This document shows, in pieces, positions 1 through 5,703 of a stretch of DNA of 6,633 bases. Source of the DNA: Wohlfahrtiimonas sp. (GTDB taxonomy: Bacteria; Pseudomonadota; Gammaproteobacteria; Cardiobacteriales; Wohlfahrtiimonadaceae); assembly GCA_030149965.1 (NCBI GenBank), contig JASLHB010000030.1, positions 1 through 6,633 of the forward strand, written 5' to 3'. The stretch's first letter is position 1, and the number at the start of each line of letters is the position of its first letter. A program made the translations under genes and the position numbers. The notes beneath the pieces were generated by a model, which was not told the DNA's origin, did no database searches, and saw only the letters and a list, made by a program, of their open reading frames with translations.

Positions 1-39
1 TGACTTAGTCATTCTAGCCCAAATCAATTTAAATCTCAT
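1..39 (-). CDS. 5' end of an unidentified gene coupled to rimO (partial; possibly dihydrofolate reductase)
   Basis: Only 13 codons are visible, reading MRFKLIWARMTKS, before the frame leaves the window. The ATG overlaps the last two bases of the rimO TAA stop (TAATG), the classic arrangement for translational coupling, and the frame stays open to the edge. The LIWA motif three residues after the start followed by a short polar stretch resembles the beginning of dihydrofolate reductase, where a similar string precedes a G-V-I-G motif, but that motif would lie outside the window. The identity is a guess; the coupled start is what is actually seen. It could also be a chance open frame, since 13 codons is short. 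Confidence 0.4.
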   Translation of the reverse strand, partial: MRFKLIWARMTKS

Positions 40-1355
40 TAGATTAATCGGCCATATAGATCATAAGTATCTGCATCTTCGATCAAGACTTTAACAATCT
101 CACCCACACAACTTGGTTCTGCATCATCAATATAGACTAAACCATCGATTTCTGGTGCATCCGCCATTGTTCGGCCAATCGCTACTTTCTCTTCATGATC
201 GTAATCATCAATTAGTACATCTAATGTTGTACCAACTTTTGCATTTAATTTCTCAGAAGAAATTTTTGCCTGCAATTCCATAAAGCGCGCCAAACGCTCT
301 TCTTGAATTTCTACAGGAATAAACTCTGCAATGTCATTTGCTGGTGCGCCTTCAACAGGTGAATAAATAAATGCACCCACGCGATCCAATCTTGCCGCTT
401 CGATGAAATCCAATAACATTTGGAATTCTTCTTCAGTTTCACCAGGGAAACCCACAATAAATGTAGAGCGAATTGTAATTTCAGGACAAATTTCGCGCCA
501 TTTGATAATTCTCGCCAACATATTTTCACTGTTAGCAGGACGTTTCATTGCCTTCAGAATACGAGGAGAAGCATGCTGCATTGGCACATCGATGTATGGC
601 AAGATCTTACCTTCAGCCATCAACGGAATCAAATGATCCACATGAGGATAAGGATAAATGTAATGCAAACGAACCCAAACACCCAATTTCGCTAATTCTT
701 CACATAAATTCTGAATGTGCGTTTTAACTGGCTTGCCATCTGCAATGCCCAATTTATATTTCACATCAACGCCGTATGCACTTGTATCTTGCGCAACAAC
801 CAATAATTCTTTAACGCCAGATGCCGCCAATTTTTTAGCTTGAGATAAAACATTCTCAACAGGATAAGATTGATGCTTACCGCGCATCGTTGGAATGATG
901 CAGAAAGTACAACTGTGATTACAGCCTTCTGCAATTTTCAAATAAGCATAATGGCGCGGTGTTAATTTAATACCTGCTTGCGGCACTAAATCCATGAATG
1001 GATCATGTGGTTTTGGCAAATGATGATGCACAGAAGACATCACTTCTTGGAAAGCATGCGGGCCAGTTACGCTCAATACATTAGGATATTTCTCTAAAAT
1101 AGTTTCGGCTTTTGCACCTAAACAACCAGTTACAATAACTTTACCATTTTCATCCAAAGCCTCACCAATTGCGTCCAAGCTCTCTTGAACAGCCGAATCA
1201 ATAAACCCGCAAGTATTGACCACAACGAGATCAGCATCGCCATATTTTGGTACAATTTCATAACCTTCTGTACGCAATTGCGTCAAAATATATTCAGAAT
1301 CCACTAATGCTTTTGGGCAGCCAAGGGATACAAAGCCAATCTTCGGTGTAGTCAC
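39..1355 (-). CDS. rimO: Ribosomal protein S12 methylthiotransferase RimO
   Basis: RimO is a radical-SAM enzyme with two 4Fe-4S clusters that adds a methylthio group to the beta carbon of a conserved aspartate of ribosomal protein S12 in the cytoplasm. Numbering from the GTG start, the N-terminal methylthiotransferase domain supplies cluster cysteines C13 (SLGCPK), C49 (VNTCGF) and C78 (VTGCLG). The radical-SAM core has the CxxxCxxC motif C145, C149, C152 (EGCNHSCTFC). The TRAM domain fills about residues 365-438. Length is 438 residues, close to the roughly 440 usual for the family. The frame extends 10 codons upstream to a TTG at 1385, but GTG at 1353-1355 is preferred. A GAAGG Shine-Dalgarno lies 7 nt upstream, and the protein then starts MTTPKIGFVSLGCPK, as relatives do. 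It is divergent from gpt and may be cotranscribed with the partial frame at the left edge. Confidence 0.96.
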   Translation of the reverse strand: MTTPKIGFVSLGCPKALVDSEYILTQLRTEGYEIVPKYGDADLVVVNTCGFIDSAVQESLDAIGEALDENGKVIVTGCLGAKAETILEKYPNVLSVTGPHAFQEVMSSVHHHLPKPHDPFMDLVPQAGIKLTPRHYAYLKIAEGCNHSCTFCIIPTMRGKHQSYPVENVLSQAKKLAASGVKELLVVAQDTSAYGVDVKYKLGIADGKPVKTHIQNLCEELAKLGVWVRLHYIYPYPHVDHLIPLMAEGKILPYIDVPMQHASPRILKAMKRPANSENMLARIIKWREICPEITIRSTFIVGFPGETEEEFQMLLDFIEAARLDRVGAFIYSPVEGAPANDIAEFIPVEIQEERLARFMELQAKISSEKLNAKVGTTLDVLIDDYDHEEKVAIGRTMADAPEIDGLVYIDDAEPSCVGEIVKVLIEDADTYDLYGRLI

Positions 1356-1362
1356 AATTAAA

Positions 1363-1367
1363 CCTTC
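1363..1367 (-). promoter_or_regulatory. Shine-Dalgarno site that sets the rimO start
   Basis: On the minus strand GAAGG is followed by a 7-nt spacer and then GTG at 1355-1353. This site lies inside the longer TTG-started frame and has no equivalent upstream of that TTG, so it argues for the shorter protein. Confidence 0.65.
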
Positions 1368-1428
1368 AAAAATATTACCAATCAAAATCTGTCAATAGTT
1401 TTGACTGGTGTAATCAAATAAAAAAAAC

Positions 1429-1434
1429 TATAAT
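1429..1434 (+). promoter_or_regulatory. Candidate -10 element for gpt-lpxL
   Basis: A perfect TATAAT lies 43 nt upstream of the gpt ATG. At 17-18 nt upstream there is no good -35 match. A TTGACT at 1401-1406 is present, but its spacer would be 22 nt, longer than sigma-70 normally tolerates. The promoter may be weak, activator-dependent, or different from the one proposed. Confidence 0.5.
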
Positions 1435-1444
1435 AACCCACCAT

Positions 1445-1472
1445 TTTATATCATTACCTCATCTACTGGAAA
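1445..1472 (-). promoter_or_regulatory. Weak candidate promoter for rimO
   Basis: On the minus strand TTTCCA (1472-1467) is separated by 16 nt from TATAAA (1450-1445). The match is 4/6 for the -35 and 5/6 for the -10. It would give a leader of about 80 nt before the GTG of rimO. The intergenic DNA is AT-rich, so such matches arise by chance; this is only the best one I can find. Confidence 0.22.
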
Positions 1473-1477
1473 CCAAA

Positions 1478-1954
1478 ATGTCGAAAAAATATTTAGTTAC
1501 TTGGGATATGCTCCAAGTTCACGGGAAAGCTTTATCTCAACATTTAATCGAACGTCAAGAGTGGAAAGGTATCATTGCAGTTAGTCGTGGCGGTTTAGTA
1601 CCATCAGCAATCGTTGCGCGAGAATTAAACATTCGTTATGTAGATACTTTATGTATCGCAAGCTACCATGATTACCAAAATCAAACGGACATGCAGTTAA
1701 TCAAAGAGTGCAACTTGCCAAATGAAGGCGAAGGCTTCGTTATCATCGATGACTTAGTTGATTCAGGCAATACAGCAAAATTGATCCGTAAACTTTATCC
1801 TAAAGCATATTTTGTTACAATCTTTGCTAAGCCAGCTGGCAAACCATTGGTAGACTTTAGCGTTGTTGACGTTCCACAAGATACATGGATCGAGCAACCT
1901 TGGGATACAGCTGTAACATTTGTCCCACCATTATGTGATCAAAATAAAGAATAA
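1478..1954 (+). CDS. gpt: Xanthine-guanine phosphoribosyltransferase
   Basis: Gpt transfers phosphoribose from PRPP to guanine, xanthine or, less well, hypoxanthine, giving the nucleotide for purine salvage at the inner face of the membrane. The 158 residues closely follow E. coli Gpt (152 residues). The start is MSKKYLVTWDM, the pyrophosphate loop is SRGG at residues 36-39, and the PRPP-binding motif VIIDDLVDSGNTA spans 88-100 with acidic D91, D92 and D95. The base-binding segment WIEQPW lies at 137-142. Relative to E. coli there are a few extra residues in the flexible loop around 63-84 and a short C-terminal extension. A TGGA Shine-Dalgarno sits 7 nt before the ATG. lpxL starts 2 nt after the stop, so the two are almost surely cotranscribed. 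This is not an Hpt-type hypoxanthine enzyme, because the WIEQPW region is Gpt-specific. Confidence 0.96.
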   Translation: MSKKYLVTWDMLQVHGKALSQHLIERQEWKGIIAVSRGGLVPSAIVARELNIRYVDTLCIASYHDYQNQTDMQLIKECNLPNEGEGFVIIDDLVDSGNTAKLIRKLYPKAYFVTIFAKPAGKPLVDFSVVDVPQDTWIEQPWDTAVTFVPPLCDQNKE

Positions 1955-1956
1955 TC

Positions 1957-2859
1957 ATGCAATATCATAAACCCAACTGGATCAAAGACAATTCTATTGC
2001 CTTAGGCTTTTGGGTTGGCAAATACATTGCGAAATTGCCAATGCCTTTTTTATTGTCTTTAGGCAAAGGGATTGGCTCAATTTCTTACTACGTTGCCAAA
2101 AAGCGTCGTTATGTTGTGGAGCGCAACATTGAGTTGTGCTTCCCTGATTTATCTAAAGACGAACAAAAAAAATTAGTTAAAGCGAATTTCCATTCTTTAG
2201 GCATGGGAATTTTCGAAACCTTGGCTGCATGGCTAAAACCTGAAGAACAAGTGAAAGAATTATTCACTTATGAAGGTTTAGAAAACTTAGAAGCCGTTAA
2301 AGCTTCCGGCGAAGGTGCTTTACTATTAACCATTCATTTCTGTAATCTTGAATTAGGCGCTCGCGCCATCACTTTAAAATCACCTTTCGTGGCAATGTAT
2401 CGCCAACATAAGAATCGTTATTTTGAAGAAACGCAATTCAAAATGCGCACTGCTCAATCACAAAATGAGCCAGTTAATCGCAATGAAGTACGCAAAACTA
2501 TTAAATTATTACGCGAAGGCAAATTACTGTGGTATGCACCTGATCAAAACTACGGCGGCAGCGATCATGTCTTTGTGGATTTTTTTGGCGTTCCAGCCTT
2601 AATGATTACAGCAACAACAAATTTATCTAAAGTTGGGCGAGCAAAAGTTTTACCTTATTATTGCGTTCGCGAAGGCAATCAATATAAAGTTAAGATATTA
2701 CCTGCTTTAGAAAACTTCCCAACAAATTCAACCACTGAAGATTGTGAACGCTTGAACGAGCTATTTGAATCTTGGATTTCTGAAGCACCTGATCAATATT
2801 TATGGGCTCATCGTCGTTTTAAATCCCGCCCAGAAGGTGAAAAAGATTTATACGAATAA
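1957..2859 (+). CDS. lpxL: Lipid A biosynthesis late acyltransferase, LpxL/HtrB type
   Basis: Members of this family transfer a secondary acyl chain, usually laurate or myristate, from acyl-ACP onto Kdo2-lipid IVA at the inner membrane, completing lipid A. The 300 residues are close to the family's usual 300-310. A hydrophobic N-terminal stretch around residues 13-46 is the likely membrane anchor. Conserved blocks follow: ERNIELCFPDL at 55-65, SLGMGIFET at 80-88, and the catalytic HX4E motif H127-E132 (HFCNLE). WYAPDQNYGG spans 192-201, and the C-terminal block APDQYLWAHRRFKSRPEG covers 277-294. The N-terminal and C-terminal blocks match E. coli LpxL closely, which favours LpxL over LpxM. Chain-length and positional specificity cannot be read from sequence. 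The start lies 2 nt after the gpt stop with only a weak AAAGA ahead of it, so translation probably depends on coupling to gpt. No clear terminator follows. Confidence 0.88.
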   Translation: MQYHKPNWIKDNSIALGFWVGKYIAKLPMPFLLSLGKGIGSISYYVAKKRRYVVERNIELCFPDLSKDEQKKLVKANFHSLGMGIFETLAAWLKPEEQVKELFTYEGLENLEAVKASGEGALLLTIHFCNLELGARAITLKSPFVAMYRQHKNRYFEETQFKMRTAQSQNEPVNRNEVRKTIKLLREGKLLWYAPDQNYGGSDHVFVDFFGVPALMITATTNLSKVGRAKVLPYYCVREGNQYKVKILPALENFPTNSTTEDCERLNELFESWISEAPDQYLWAHRRFKSRPEGEKDLYE

Positions 2860-2949
2860 AAGTCCTTGCATTACAAGCGCAAAATTTTGGAAATAACAAT
2901 AAAATTGACCAAATCACTGCAAATGATGTATTAACTACCTATCAAAACA

Positions 2950-2979
2950 TTTTCAATCCGTCAGATAAAACAGTATAAT
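2950..2979 (+). promoter_or_regulatory. Predicted sigma-70 promoter of fabA-fabB
   Basis: A perfect -10 TATAAT at 2974-2979 is preceded, with an 18-nt spacer, by TTTTCA at 2950-2955 (4/6 to TTGACA). Transcription would start near 2986, giving a leader of about 40 nt before the fabA GTG. I see no recognisable FadR or FabR operator of the E. coli type over it. Confidence 0.55.
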
Positions 2980-2988
2980 CGTCGGATT
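2955..2988. repeat. Inverted repeat bracketing the fabA -10 element
   Basis: Arms AATCCG (2955-2960) and CGGATT (2983-2988) are exact reverse complements. They are separated by 22 bp that contain the TATAAT. The right arm covers the predicted transcription start. The arms are only 6 bp, so chance is possible, but the placement would suit a regulator of fatty acid synthesis. Confidence 0.35.
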
Positions 2989-3013
2989 TTATAATTTAAT
3001 ATTAATTATTTTC

Positions 3014-3019
3014 AAAGGA
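3014..3019 (+). promoter_or_regulatory. Shine-Dalgarno of fabA fixing a GTG start
   Basis: AAAGGA lies 6 nt upstream of GTG at 3026-3028. The overlapping ATG at 3024-3026 is followed at once by TGA and cannot start the protein, so GTG is the start. Confidence 0.75.
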
Positions 3020-3025
3020 ATTAAT

Positions 3026-3541
3026 GTGACAAAACAAGCAAGCTATACCAAAGAAGAACTGTTAATGTGTGGCAGAGGAGAATTATTTGGTGAAGGTAAT
3101 GCACAATTACCAGTACCTCCGATGTTGATGTTTGATCGTATCACTCAAATCACAGATGATGGCGGTAACTATAACAAAGGCTTGATCGTTGCAGAATTAG
3201 ACATTAATCCTGATTTATGGTTTTTCCCATGTCATTTCATTGGCGACAGCGTAATGCCAGGTTGCCTTGGCTTAGACGCTATGTGGCAATTAGTCGGCTT
3301 CTACTTAGGTTGGAAAGGCGGCATTGGACGCGGCCGTGCTTTAGGTTCGGGCGAAGTTAAGTTTTCTGGCCAAGTATTGCCAACAGCGAAAAAAGTAACC
3401 TACCATATTCACATGAAACGTGTTATTTTGCGCAAATTAACAATGGGTATTGCAGACGCAACTTTATCCGTAGATGATAAAATCATTTATACAGGTTCAG
3501 ACTTGAAAGTTGGTCTATTTACCTCAACAGATAATTTTTAA
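3026..3541 (+). CDS. fabA: 3-hydroxydecanoyl-ACP dehydratase/isomerase FabA
   Basis: FabA dehydrates 3-hydroxydecanoyl-ACP and isomerises trans-2-decenoyl-ACP to cis-3-decenoyl-ACP, the branch point that introduces the double bond in anaerobic unsaturated fatty acid synthesis. It is a cytoplasmic hot-dog-fold dimer. The 171 residues align almost end to end with E. coli FabA (172 residues). The catalytic pair H70 (CHF motif) and D84 (LGLDAMWQLVGFYLGW, 81-96) are in place. Other conserved blocks are ELDINPDLWFF (57-67), RALGSGEVKFSGQVLPTAKK and the C-terminal SDLKVGLF. LDAMWQ and the full length separate it from FabZ. The usual proline in the CHFxGDPVMPG loop is a serine here (S75). It starts with GTG behind a good AAAGGA site. 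fabB follows 17 nt downstream, so the two form an operon, as in Pseudomonas. Confidence 0.97.
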   Translation: MTKQASYTKEELLMCGRGELFGEGNAQLPVPPMLMFDRITQITDDGGNYNKGLIVAELDINPDLWFFPCHFIGDSVMPGCLGLDAMWQLVGFYLGWKGGIGRGRALGSGEVKFSGQVLPTAKKVTYHIHMKRVILRKLTMGIADATLSVDDKIIYTGSDLKVGLFTSTDNF

Positions 3542-3558
3542 CGTTTAGGAGAAACATT

Positions 3559-4779
3559 ATGAGACGTGTTGTTATCACAGGTCTTGGGATTATTTCTAGT
3601 ATCGGAAACAACAAAGAAGAAGTATTAGAATCCCTTCAATCAGGCAAATCTGGAATTGAATTCTCTCAAGAAATGGCTGATTTAGGTTTTAGATCCCACG
3701 TTCACGGCGCAATCCGCATTAATCCTGCTGAACATATTGATCGTAAAGCTTTCCGTTTTATGGCTGATGCCGCTGCTTATGCATATTTAGCAATGGAACA
3801 AGCGATCGAAGACTCTAATCTTCCAGCTGAATTAGTTTCTCATGAACGCACTGGTTTAATCGTTGGTTCTGGTGGCGCTTCTACACGCAATCAAATCGAA
3901 GCGATTGATAGCATGAGAAACACAGGCGCTACGAAAAAAATGGGCCCTTATATGGTTACGCGCACAATGGGCTCAACTGTATCTGCTTGCTTGGCAACGC
4001 CTTTCAAAATCAAAGGTGTTAACTATTCAATCAGCTCAGCTTGCTCTACATCTGCGCATTGTATTGGTAATGCTGCTGAACAAATTCAGCTAGGCAAACA
4101 AGACATCGTATTTGCTGGTGGCGGTGAAGAACTTCATCCATTCATGAGCGCAATGTTTGATGCAATGGGCGCATTATCAACTAAATATAATGATAATGCT
4201 TCTGTAGCTTCTCGTCCTTATGATGCAGATCGCGATGGTTTTGTAATCTCTGGCGGTGGTGGTATCGTTGTTGTTGAAGAATTAGAACACGCTTTAGCTC
4301 GTGGCGCTAAGATTTATGCTGAAATCACAGGTTACGGCGCAACATCTGATGGTTATGATATGGTTGCTCCAAGCGGTGAAGGTGCAGAACGTTGTATGCG
4401 TCAAGCATTGGCAACAGTTGAAGGCCCAATTGATTACATCAATGCACATGGCACTTCAACACCAGCAGGTGACATTCCTGAAATGTTGGCAGTTGAACGC
4501 GTATTTGGTGATAAATTCCCTAAAATTTCTTCAACTAAGTCACAAACTGGTCATGCATTAGGTGCAGCTGGCGTAAACGAAGTTATCTACTCTTTATTAA
4601 TGATGGAAAATAACTTCTTACAAGCAAGCATGCACATCGATAATATCGATCCTAAATTAGAAGGCTTCCCTGTGATTCGTGAGAAAATTGAGAACATTGA
4701 AATCAATAACATCATGAGCAACAGCTTCGGTTTTGGTGGCACAAATGCAACAGTTGTATTGAGTCGCTACAAAGGCTAA
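3559..4779 (+). CDS. fabB: Beta-ketoacyl-ACP synthase I FabB
   Basis: FabB condenses malonyl-ACP with acyl-ACP and is needed to elongate the cis-3-decenoyl-ACP made by FabA. Together they supply the unsaturated chains of the membrane. The 406 residues equal the length of E. coli FabB. The thiolase-fold active site is complete: nucleophile C162 (SSACSTSAH), H297 (NAHGTSTPAGD), K327 and H332 (STKSQTGHALGAAG). The C-terminal MSNSFGFGGTNA block spans about 386-397. The run HCIGNAAEQIQLGKQDIVFAGGGEEL (167-192) is the FabB form and argues against FabF. A strong AGGAG site lies 7 nt before the ATG. The operon ends at the hairpin at 4803-4835. Confidence 0.97.
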   Translation: MRRVVITGLGIISSIGNNKEEVLESLQSGKSGIEFSQEMADLGFRSHVHGAIRINPAEHIDRKAFRFMADAAAYAYLAMEQAIEDSNLPAELVSHERTGLIVGSGGASTRNQIEAIDSMRNTGATKKMGPYMVTRTMGSTVSACLATPFKIKGVNYSISSACSTSAHCIGNAAEQIQLGKQDIVFAGGGEELHPFMSAMFDAMGALSTKYNDNASVASRPYDADRDGFVISGGGGIVVVEELEHALARGAKIYAEITGYGATSDGYDMVAPSGEGAERCMRQALATVEGPIDYINAHGTSTPAGDIPEMLAVERVFGDKFPKISSTKSQTGHALGAAGVNEVIYSLLMMENNFLQASMHIDNIDPKLEGFPVIREKIENIEINNIMSNSFGFGGTNATVVLSRYKG

Positions 4780-4802
4780 TTTAACCTTTTAGCTAATAAA
4801 TT

Positions 4803-4835
4803 AAAGCCTGATTAAAAAACTTAATCGGGCTTTTT
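4803..4835 (+). terminator. Rho-independent terminator of fabA-fabB
   Basis: A 13-bp stem pairs 4803-4815 with 4821-4833 around a 5-nt loop (AAAAC), with one T:G wobble at 4809/4827. The GC-rich core is GCC/GGC, and a run of five T (4831-4835) overlaps and follows the stem. It sits 24 nt after the fabB stop. Confidence 0.92.
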
Positions 4836-4925
4836 ATTGCAAAAAATTCATAAATATAATCACAGACATAATAATTCATATAATTTAATAATCCACATCA
4901 TTTAAGAATTGAAAATATTATTTAC

Positions 4926-4946
4926 ATTAATTTGCAATAAATTAAT
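4926..4946. repeat. Operator-like inverted repeat upstream of the exported-protein gene
   Basis: Arms ATTAATTT (4926-4933) and AAATTAAT (4939-4946) are exact reverse complements around a 5-bp centre, GCAAT. The site overlaps the best -35 match of the promoter for the gene at 4995. The 21-bp size suits a dimeric repressor. The surrounding DNA is very AT-rich, which raises the chance of a random match. Confidence 0.45.
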
Positions 4947-4961
4947 ATCACATGATAAAAT
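4932..4961 (+). promoter_or_regulatory. Candidate promoter for the exported-protein gene
   Basis: TTGCAA (4932-4937, 4/6) is followed after 18 nt by TAAAAT (4956-4961, 5/6). Transcription would begin near 4968, leaving a short leader with a TAGG Shine-Dalgarno at 4984-4987, 7 nt before the ATG at 4995. The gene must have its own promoter because it lies beyond the fabB terminator. Confidence 0.4.
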
Positions 4962-4994
4962 GCACCACATTCACAAAAACAAATAGGTTTTCCT

Positions 4995-5672
4995 ATGAAA
5001 AAAATAGTAAGCGCACTCATATTAGCCAATGCACTTCTATCATTCGGACACACTGAATCAATGACCATTCCAAATGATTGGATACTAGAAAGTATCAATC
5101 AGCCTGCAAAATCTATTCAACAAACTTCAACTTCACCTTATGGTGTGCAAAATAAAACTATCCTTTTCAATGAAGATGGTTATATGAGCAAAATTGATAT
5201 GAACTATCAATTAGGCCACAAGGTTAATTTTGTCAGCGTTCATGTATCACCATACAATGATAATCACCGCTATCTTTTAATGGTTGAAAAATTAGATGAA
5301 AATGAAATTTTATCAGTCGATTTTAATAATATCGAGACGCTTGCTGGCTTGAAAACACAAGAGCAAATTTGGACCAATGAGCATCAATCAGAGCTTAAAA
5401 CAAATAAATTAATGCGAATGACTAATTATAATTCTGACCATAATGCAGAATATGTATTAATCAATGATATTAATATGCCCATCATTTACTTAGATAATCC
5501 AGAAGAACTAGAAAAGATTCAAGTAGAGCCTAATACAATGTATTTGATTGTGACCGAATCAGACGAATACGATAGCTGGACTAAAAGAATGAGTATTCAA
5601 CAAGGTTCTATCGGTGAGTTATTCACGACCATTGAAGAACGTACAATAGAATATTATGACATTCTATTGTAA
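4995..5672 (+). CDS. Predicted exported protein of unknown function
   Basis: I do not recognise this 225-residue protein. It begins with a typical Sec signal peptide: two lysines (KK, residues 2-3), then a hydrophobic core at about 4-17 (IVSALILANALLSF). A likely signal peptidase I site follows S-F-G at 16-18. There is no lipobox and no cysteine anywhere, so it is not a lipoprotein and has no disulfides. The mature part is polar, rich in Asn, Asp, Glu and Ile, and has no second membrane segment, which suggests a soluble periplasmic or secreted protein. Short similar hydrophobic strands, YLLMVEKLDE (93-102) and YLIVTESDE (183-191), each followed by acidic residues, hint at two related beta-rich halves, though this is weak. 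It stands alone behind a terminator with its own promoter and converges on rlmH. That it is a real gene is supported by the length, the Shine-Dalgarno site and the signal peptide. Confidence 0.8.
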   Translation: MKKIVSALILANALLSFGHTESMTIPNDWILESINQPAKSIQQTSTSPYGVQNKTILFNEDGYMSKIDMNYQLGHKVNFVSVHVSPYNDNHRYLLMVEKLDENEILSVDFNNIETLAGLKTQEQIWTNEHQSELKTNKLMRMTNYNSDHNAEYVLINDINMPIIYLDNPEELEKIQVEPNTMYLIVTESDEYDSWTKRMSIQQGSIGELFTTIEERTIEYYDILL

Positions 5673-5677
5673 GTGAA

Positions 5678-5703
5678 CATCCTTATTCTCGATGATAAGG
5701 ATG
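5678..5703. terminator. Hairpin at the convergent junction, possibly bidirectional terminator
   Basis: A 9-bp perfect stem pairs 5678-5686 (CATCCTTAT) with 5695-5703 (ATAAGGATG) around an 8-nt loop. It starts 6 nt after the stop of the exported-protein gene and contains the last codons and stop of rlmH. Neither side has a proper T run, so it would be a weak intrinsic terminator; it may instead block 3' exonucleases. Confidence 0.4.

Noticed and set aside
311..529. A 72-codon minus-strand frame within rimO
   Set aside because: It lies wholly inside rimO in another frame and shows no recognisable protein features.
403..695. Two overlapping plus-strand open frames opposite rimO (403-636 and 420-695)
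   Set aside because: They are antisense to a well-conserved coding region, have no ribosome site or family features, and are shadows of rimO codons.
1391..1405. 5-bp inverted repeat GTCAA/TTGAC between rimO and gpt
   Set aside because: The arms are very short and are simply two outward-facing TTGAC strings; neither has a -10 at proper spacing, so I do not call it an operator or a promoter pair.
2880..2889. 10-bp palindrome CAAAATTTTG after lpxL
   Set aside because: Too short and low in complexity in AT-rich DNA, with no T run after it, so neither a terminator nor a convincing binding site.
4301..4561. An 86-codon plus-strand frame inside fabB
   Set aside because: It overlaps the highly conserved catalytic part of fabB in another frame; its composition is a by-product of fabB codons.
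4952..5056. A 34-codon ATG frame overlapping the start of the exported-protein gene
   Set aside because: Its ATG lies in the proposed -10 region, it has no ribosome site, and it runs out of frame through the signal-peptide codons.
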